Shown here: piece by piece, positions 57,231 to 64,000 of the stretch
How positions within the stretch are numbered: position 1 is the first letter of the stretch
How the letters are laid out: every line of letters starts with the position of its first letter
From: Apostichopus japonicus
Taxonomy: Eukaryota; Echinodermata; Holothuroidea; Aspidochirotida; Stichopodidae
Direction: 5' to 3'
NCBI RefSeq assembly: GCF_037975245.1
Contig: NC_092577.1
Location: forward strand, 15,638,013-15,702,012
Length of the DNA stretch: 64,000 nucleotides
Made by a program: the position numbers and the translations under genes
The notes under the pieces: model-generated
The model's database searches: none
What the model saw: only the letters and a program-made list of their open reading frames with translations
What the model was told of the DNA's origin: nothing

Positions 57231-58534
57231 GGTATGAGCTAAAAATGATATACATGAATCTTGGTTCACAGAGTCTTCATTTAATGCTTGAATTTGAGGT
57301 CACCAATTGAGAACAAATCACAGAATATTGTTGAACATTGGAGTGATTGTTAATAGCAACATGTACAAATGTGAATACGAATTTGCTGGTCCACAGCTAC
57401 CGAGATATTAACAATTGTTTTACAGAAGGTGAAAACTTCAAAGCTAATTGTAGGCTGTTTTTCTTACAAAACTTTCAATTTGCTGTAAACCTACAACTGA
57501 CCCATAACTGATTTTAACTTGAATAGTAGGGTGGTGTTTTGTTCAAATTTCTATTAAATATGGTGATTGGTGAGGATGTCAAGTTTCTTGTAAGGAAGGA
57601 CACTAATGCTCATGTGTGATGATGAAATTATCTATGCCAATTGAACTTACTCTTCGTTATCTATGCCAATGATGGTGCAGGTTGCTTCGGCTGTTTTCCT
57701 GTTATCTGTGAAGAAATTGGAACGTAGTTGTAATGAGCATTTTTGTTCATGTTTACTGGTTTGGAATGTTGAAAGGCACAATTGAAATTGATTCTGAAAT
57801 TTTTAGGGTCATTTGACTTGGTTCAGAATGCAGTGTTCAGGGTTGTGTACAATCGAGAGAGCAGAATATTAGTACTTGCCTATGACTAGATGTGATATGT
57901 CCCAATCTGTGTGGTTTAAAGAAACAAAAACATGGCAATGTGCCAAATTAATAGGCCACTTAATAAAAATTGCATCATAGCAGCTTAGAAAAATCAGTGA
58001 AAGGCACTATGGTTCCTTGTACTTGAGATGCCAAATGATGCAATCATTTCCAAGTATGTTTATACAGTGGCATATATCTAAAATAGTTGGCATCTGGGAC
58101 GAAAACTTCCTTTGTCATTTTTGCAAGGAATGCCATTCTGGTTTTCCTCCTGTTTGAGATTTTTTTTTCTATTTTTGGCATTGTAACAGTGCCAGGATGC
58201 CATGCCGTCTTGAGGAATGTACCTCTCCTCTCTGAGAAATTCTTCTTTATGCAGGTGGGTGGCTTAAATGCAAAAGAGTGCTATACACAGGCGAGCTGTC
58301 CTATCTTATTCTTCATCTTATTGACTGCTGAATTCAGCCCCCCCCCTTCCCCTTCATACTACTTAGTATTCCACTGTGTTGATGTATTACATTTTCTTTA
58401 TCTTAATACAATATTTCCCCCCTAGGTTTTATTCTATTTATCAAAATCGTCAAAATAAATGGAAACTAGTGTGAACACTCTCAGATTCTTTCATGTAAAC
58501 GATAATACAGTTCAGATATATATGCAATATATAC
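57231..58534. other. Non-coding stretch
   Basis: AT-rich; the frame at 58087-58425 is hydrophobic but has no family resemblance. Further 3' exons of the OB-fold gene could lie here but were not recognised. Confidence 0.45.
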
Positions 58535-60965
58535 CTCTAGTGCTGTCAACGTGGTAGACTTCAGTTGATGCCTGTCGTTGTAGACATCTATTTCTACATT
58601 GGAGATTCTGATTACTGATCAGTGTCGTTCTCATTAATTTTTTCGGAGTGCTCCCCCAGATGGTAACTTCATCTGCAAGCAGAATATCACGCCTCTTCCA
58701 TGTGGGACCCTCTTTCATATCATACACCTAACAATTCAAGAAAGTGCATTTTGTGAACATTTTTTAATAATACACTAAAGCAATGTTTGTTATTATCATT
58801 GTTTAAGTATTTACATATGAACAAACTGGAAAATGTATTAGATGTACTTTGTGTCCTTTTTGAAAATGACGTCGAGTACTGTAATTGCTCTACATTTCAT
58901 TGTTCTACACAATGCATGCGTATCGTATTCATTTAATAGAAACGCACTACGCGGTCGTAAAACCAGTATTTAGCAGAACTGGTACATGTACAAAATGTAT
59001 GAATGAGAACTATTTGAGCTGCTATGTCAGCGCCAAGCATTTGGGGCAAGCTCCTGTTTGCGTTACATGAACTGTGGCTGTACTTGACACTATTTTCAGT
59101 TTTTAAATGTTGGTGTTTTTATATTCAAATTTTCGTGTTTGTGATAATTGGTGTATCCGAATTTTCAAAGTGTGCTACTATTGAGGTATAAAAAATTGAT
59201 ATTTTATCGAAAACTCAAATGTGTTTCTATTACGGCATGAGCTGCTATTAGAATGAATATGGTATACTATTATATAGGGTTTATTTCACTAATGATGGTC
59301 TGTATGACAAATTGTCTAGCCTTATTTAATTCTTTCGACAAGTTATTTGTTGGCCAAGTTTGTGCTCTAATAAAAAGGCGTGATACATTGTCAGCTATAA
59401 TTAGCAATACCTCTCCAAGTTATTTGAATTTGAAGCTTTAATATTCGTGTCATGATGACCCTAAGTAATGGGGTTGAACTACTCATTATGGACTATTTAC
59501 CCAGCAAATAACACCATGATTGTAACAGCTGAATATTAGTCTGTTGTCTAGTACCACCTCTATACGAAGCTCATGTCTTAAATCCTCACAGACACATACA
59601 AACAGTGTTTGTTAGTTTTGCGGTGTAGTGACTTTGGTGTAGCTTTGGGGTTTCCAAATGGGAGTTTCATTGAAAAGAAACTTACATTCCACTTAACTAT
59701 GACTGCTTTGTGAATCGCTTTCCTGTTCCACCTTTACAGCATTTTGTTTTGATTAGATACTTTTAGCATATTAAATTACCTTTGCTTACTTTTCCTTCAA
59801 CGGAAAGCCTCCTCTTCTTTGGTGACGCTAAAGCATCAGGGATGGTGCAGAGTGTTGCATTGAAAAACTTTTCTACTTTCTCTTTGGGAAGGCGGAATGA
59901 CTTCGACGTCTTCAAAACCTATTGTAAATAAGAAATAGATGGTTGTACTTCATAGAAATTTGGAACATACATATTATCGATGGTGGTTAGGGTAGGGGAA
60001 GCTATGCTGGAGGGTGTTCAAGGCTGGTGGTATGGGTACAATAGATATGATAAATGTCTTAGTGTTATGAAGACCGTTCATTATTATGGGAAATATATGG
60101 ACAAATTGCTATTCAAAAGTACTTTCACTAGTCTTGTAGCATCTAGTATGTTGAGATTTGAGAAAGTAATGTTTCAAATTCATGTTGAAAGTTGTCATCT
60201 GAAAAACATTATCAAATATATGTCATAGTTAGCAGCACAAAATTTCCTTGCAAACAACCAGCCACGTCTTTTTACATAAATATATCCCCCATGTGTTTCT
60301 ATTTCCACTAGTCTCCCCCTCCCCCCTCCCCATTCAAACCCATCCAAACCCATCCACAATTTTCAGGTAATGTCTGGATACAGCTGGAGCTTGTTCCGCC
60401 AATCATAGTTCATTTTGTGTATAACTTGTAGTATATGACTGGATGTATCTGGAATCTTGAGTATTGTATAGTGTTCATATGAAAATGAGCAGACTGGTAT
60501 GAATAGATATGAAGTCATAAGATTCGAAAGGTTTTTGGGCGAGCCAACTGTTCAAGTCCTGAAGGGGTATATTACCCAACTTACGAGTGACTAAATGGTT
60601 TCAATTGGATAAAATGGTTGATACCTGCTGTAGGAAAAATGTTCGTCGTAGATCTGGTAAGAGTGCACAGGTGTCAGTACCACTTAAACTAATTGTGAAT
60701 CTTGGTTAAATCTTACCTTTGATTTGTCGGCAGCCAACCGCAGATAGGAACACTCCTCTTGTTTGTTGAGAGAAAAGTTCGCTAGGACAAAAAACCTATC
60801 CTTTTTCAACTTAGTTGCCAGCGTTTTCGCTAGCGACTTCCCAATGCTGACAATGAACATCTCATGGATGTCGCCTTTTTCCGAAATTGCATAAGCAATG
60901 TAGTTTGAACCTCTTGGCTCCAGCTCAGTAAGCATGTATACAACCATTCTTGTCTTCGATGCCAT
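58535..60965 (-). CDS. OB-fold (RPA-like) protein, three in-phase exons, 3' end not found
   Basis: Minus exons 60965-60717 (start ATG directly after a CAG acceptor; 83 residues), 59918-59790 (43 residues) and 58727-58535 (64 residues plus one base), with consensus donors (GTAAGA, GTAAGC, GTATAT) and matching phases. Exon 1 ends in FFVLANFSLNKQEE and YLRLAADKSK, like the first strands of an RPA-type OB fold. The second and third exons give RRLSVEGK-VYDMKEGP, RRDILLADEVTIWG, like a second OB fold (x-V-x-G-x-V ... x-D-E-x-V-x-x-W-G). Single-stranded DNA binding is inferred. It lies on the same strand, 57 bp downstream of the Helentron endonuclease frame, and might be captured element cargo or a host gene. 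No frameshift was seen. Confidence 0.5.
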
Positions 60966-61021
60966 CTGATGATGAAAGGAATAAGAGGAACCAAAAGACA
61001 TGGACTATTTCAAATATGCTA

Positions 61022-61673
61022 CTAATACTGGAATGTTTTCAATTGCAACTTGCTATTTTGGTCTTGAGTTTTATGGTCAGACCACACACAATAGACTGCT
61101 TGACATAGAAGTAGATCTACATTCGAAAATACCGGGTCTATGCTGGCAGCTGATGTAGTAAGTTGATTTACATATTGTTCACATTGGAATGTAGAGGTCA
61201 TGAACTGTAGAAATGTAGATTCCTGTTGGACATTGAAATTGAAATCTCCCACAATAAGAAAAGGCTTATCAATTGATACTTGTGGCCTAAGTTGAATTTC
61301 AATGAAGTGTTTGAATTCATGGAAAGAAGAAGAGGGAGCCCCATAGACTGTTGATACTTGTATTGGCAATGGACTAGTGACAGTCACAGTCATGCATTCA
61401 AACAGATTACTGGTATGCAATGATACACTAGAATTTGTACAATTTTGCTTTAGAAACATCACAAGACCATGTGGTGGGCGTTGCTGCAGTTTGATTTTCA
61501 TCATTTCTCATTGAAACAAATCCAGGAATATCATAATCTTTATCTCTGCTTGTTAATCTACTTTCTGTTACACATATTAAATCAGACTTAGTCAAATTAT
61601 GGTCTTTCGATAGATCTTTGAAATGTTTATGAAGTGATCTGCAATTTTTAAATGACAATGTTAAAATAAATGC
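61022..61673 (-). pseudogene. Helentron C-terminal APE-type endonuclease
   Basis: Frame 61658-61428 (FKNCRSLHKHFKDLSKDHNL, SDLICVTESRL) continues, after a frameshift near 61490, in 61504-61022 (PHGLVMFLKQN, VSTVYGAPSS, LIVGDFNFNV, SIDPVFSN, WSDHK). GDFN and SDH are core endonuclease motifs. The frame is the same as the end of the helicase, separated by the single TAA at 61674-61676. Confidence 0.8.
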
Positions 61674-63990
61674 TTACATTGGAGTATAACATAGATTCAT
61701 AACAGAAGTAGATTTCATCCGTTCCATTTCATTGATTACACTTTCTGTAACCTTGATTTTTGATTCATTAAGTTCCAACACATGGATACCTGTTTTTATT
61801 GTTACTCTACTCAATGCCATATAGTGTGCATGGGCAATTGTAGATTTCCCCATATCTACAGCTACTTGTGTGAGTGTGTCACATTCAGCTTTATGTATGG
61901 TCTTGGCACATGTAGGCCTTAAAGGAAATACTGTCAATGTGTGCATTGTAATAGGTTTTGTAGCGAGCTGTGGCAATTTTACCAACATCTGGATTGTCAA
62001 ATTTAATCCAGAGTATACTAGGTAAAGGTTTATTAGCGTCAATGTAATGATTTTTTTTTCTTCAATACACAACCACTGCCATTTGTTATGCCATCTTCAA
62101 CATTTATATTTGCTATAGTTTCATATTTATTGCCAACTGCAATTGTTAATGTACCAAACAGACCAGAAGTTGTACTAGCATCTTTCGGTATTGCAGCTTT
62201 CATTTTCTTTGATGCTGTTTGCCATATTTCCACAAATTGAATCTTGAGCAGAAATAGTTATGTTTTTATTACAAGACAAAGTGAATGTTTATCGTTATAC
62301 TGATTGACCAAAAGCGTTGGTGGGATATAAATGTGGAATGCAAGGCGAAATTAGTCTTTCATTATGTATGATGCATGATTTTAAATCCTGTATGTCGGCT
62401 GCAGTATGTTCTCCTTCTCTAAGCCTTTTTAGTCATTGTGCAAATTGTATGTCATCTTTTTGTCTCATGATTTCTGTCAATTCATGTACAGTAAAATATT
62501 CTTTCCACATATTTGGCGCAAGAGGTCCAAAACCATGCTCAAGATCTTCAAATATCCATCGATCCATAACAGGTTTCAGCAGGAAAAGGTCAGCAACTGC
62601 AATTATGTTAACTCCTTCAAATGGTTTTTTTATTACCCATTATTTCTTGCAGCCTTTCATGTATGAAGAGAAAGTGTCTATTTCCTACCATCGAAATTTC
62701 ATCAATGATTACAACTTCTAGACTTATACTGTACTTGCAAAGTGTTGAGCTTGTGAGTGGTTATTTTTTTATAGTTGGCGCACGGAGCAAACAAACAGTC
62801 TAACTGGTAAATTCCGCTTTTTGTATAATTATATTTATTCAATCTGTATTGAAAGAAAATAAAGAAAAATAATCAAGAAAATCATTTAAGAAGAGCGCCA
62901 TCACTTTGAAAACTTGCCAAGCCGTAAATGTATCATCGCGCTTGTACCACTACTTATACACTAAGCCTAGCTACACACAATCCAGCTAACTGTAAATCCA
63001 TAAAAAATGAACTTATCTAACCTTCACAGGGCTCGCCAAACCATAGAATAATGATTAAAAGCAATACACAAACATACACGCACGACCCCCGGTCGGAACA
63101 GTAAGAGTAAACACTTGCCCACCCCCATAAATACGGCAAAGTTGTCGAGTATACTCAAAATAAATCAGTAAGTAGTCTATACACTGCTTACGGTTAGGCC
63201 CGCAAAACATAAACCTTAAACTAAAGACAATGTCAAACTTATAAGACATTATACATGAACATTATATAAGAATACCTACTTCTTTGGCGGAATCACCGGT
63301 ATTTCTCACAAAACTTTAACACTTCTATTCAACGTAAAAACATGTAAAATGATCACAAACTGGTTAGCAGAATATGATTGAACAGGTTAGCTTTACGGTA
63401 TGACTAACTTCTCGTTTTCCAAGAAAAACACGACAGAGCGCTCCCTTGGAACGCCGATTGATACAACGAAACAATAGTTGAATCCTCTATTTGGATCAAT
63501 TTTAAAAGCAGAATGAAAAGTGTGTCTATGAATATTATACGCAGCTTTCCCAGTAGGTGCACATAATAAAATTCTACACTGCTCTGGATCAGCGCCTTCT
63601 GTCGAACAAAGCAATCTGTTCAAAGCTTGGTACAATGTTTTCACAACAATTGATTTTCCTACACCTGCTCCGCCAGTTAGAAATACATGTAAAGGTTCTC
63701 TGTTTGTAGTCATCCATTGCATGACATGCGTGAACAATTTTCTTTGTCGGACATTTAATTGAGACAAAGTTTCAAGAAATTGTTCATCTCAAATGCGTTT
63801 AGACGAATTTTCAACAGTTGGAGATGCAGTTGCACATAAACCTATTTCATTTGATATGTCAGAAACAGCATGTGATTGTACAGTGGGATAAAAGAAGCTG
63901 TATTCAGTACAATATCATGTTCCTAGCATCAAATCATCTTCTTCCATTTGTTGTGTCATGGGTGCAACTGTTGGCAAGCTATTTTCACTG
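61674..63990 (-). pseudogene. Helentron PIF1-like helicase
   Basis: Walker A is in FLTGGAGVGKSIVVKTLYQA (about 63649-63700), followed by CAPTGKAAYNI and HSAFKI. Sequence is lost at about 62900-63390. Walker B is in VVIIDEISMVG (about 62690-62725), then LFLLKPVMDRWIFEDL, VHELTEIMRQKDDIQFAQ, GLFGTLTIAVGNKYETIANI (62150) and the C-terminal VAVDMGKSTIAHAHY and LSRVTIKTGIHVLELNE segments (61760-61870). It unwinds DNA during rolling-circle transposition in the family. Stops near 63790, 63910, 62440 and frameshifts, for example near 62630, make it non-functional. Confidence 0.8.
62234..62316. other. Degraded helicase linker
   Basis: Between two helicase frames; contains remnants of the PIF1 middle region (LIHNERL and FGQSV codons on the minus strand nearby). 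No separate feature. Confidence 0.3.
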
Positions 63991-64000
63991 AAATAGTCTA

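Larger units (their letters stand above)
61022..64000 (-). mobile_element. Helentron (Helitron2-type) helicase plus endonuclease region, left part
   Basis: Minus strand from the right window edge: Rep-helicase linker, PIF1-type helicase, then an APE-type endonuclease in the same reading frame after one stop. That order is diagnostic of Helentrons. The Rep nuclease domain would lie beyond 64000. Termini were not found, so the element's left end may lie anywhere below 61022. Confidence 0.8.

Overview
This is a eukaryotic, almost certainly metazoan, window. Coding sequence is split by GT-AG introns, the non-coding background is AT-rich, and the recognisable proteins belong to animal transposon and accessory families: a Tx1-like LINE, a CR1/L2-like LINE, a Ty3/gypsy element, a Helentron, a pogo-like transposase and a P2X7 'ballast' protein. 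Repeated taggcct-type words and the family mix suggest a marine invertebrate deuterostome such as an echinoderm. That is inference only. No ordinary housekeeping gene was recognised. No rRNA or CRISPR array was seen, and no tRNA was noticed by eye.

Layout. 1-3.3 kb: an ORF1-only LINE derivative (family A) joined to a 3' stub of an ORF2 LINE (family B). 4.8-7.2 kb: a broken zinc-finger, transposase-like gene. 7.6-13.0 kb: a nine-exon gene with a PB1/ubiquitin-like N-terminus, intact in frame except for a solo LTR with a 5-bp target duplication in one coding exon; a displaced last exon (about 16.96 kb) and a duplicate exon scrap (17.46 kb) lie downstream. 15.7-16.5 kb: minus-strand exons of a large PIN-like family. 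18.4-19.5 kb: a family B LINE. 19.5-23.0 kb: a decayed gypsy element. 23.1-25.2 kb: a six-exon DDE-transposase-like gene facing an intact three-exon ballast-domain gene (26.2-28.5 kb, minus). 29.2-31.7 kb: a second PIN/CXC-family fragment. 32.9-34.3 kb: a decayed tandem repeat of about 145 bp carrying a hAT-like MITE. 35.9-36.7 kb: an N-terminal PIN-family piece. 36.8-37.5 kb: family A with a perfect 10-bp target duplication. 38.5-39.3 kb: a pogo-like relic. 39.6-48.3 kb: the longest PIN/CXC copy, pierced by two family B insertions. 48.8-57.2 kb: a nest of LINE pieces with inverted ORF1 and ORF2 segments. 58.5-61.0 kb: a minus-strand OB-fold-like gene. 61.0-64.0 kb: a Helentron helicase plus endonuclease, running off the right edge.

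How the parts relate. Family B supplies endonuclease and reverse transcriptase. Family A supplies only a zinc-knuckle ORF1 protein but ends in the same closing hairpin and TAAAAAGCAC tail, so A looks like a half-LINE mobilised in trans by B. The PIN/CXC family, the transposase plus ballast pair and the zinc-finger plus PB1 pair are multi-gene, repeat-like units and the best candidates for poorly described systems. Most copies are dead. The ballast gene, the OB-fold exons and the PB1 gene apart from its LTR keep clean frames.
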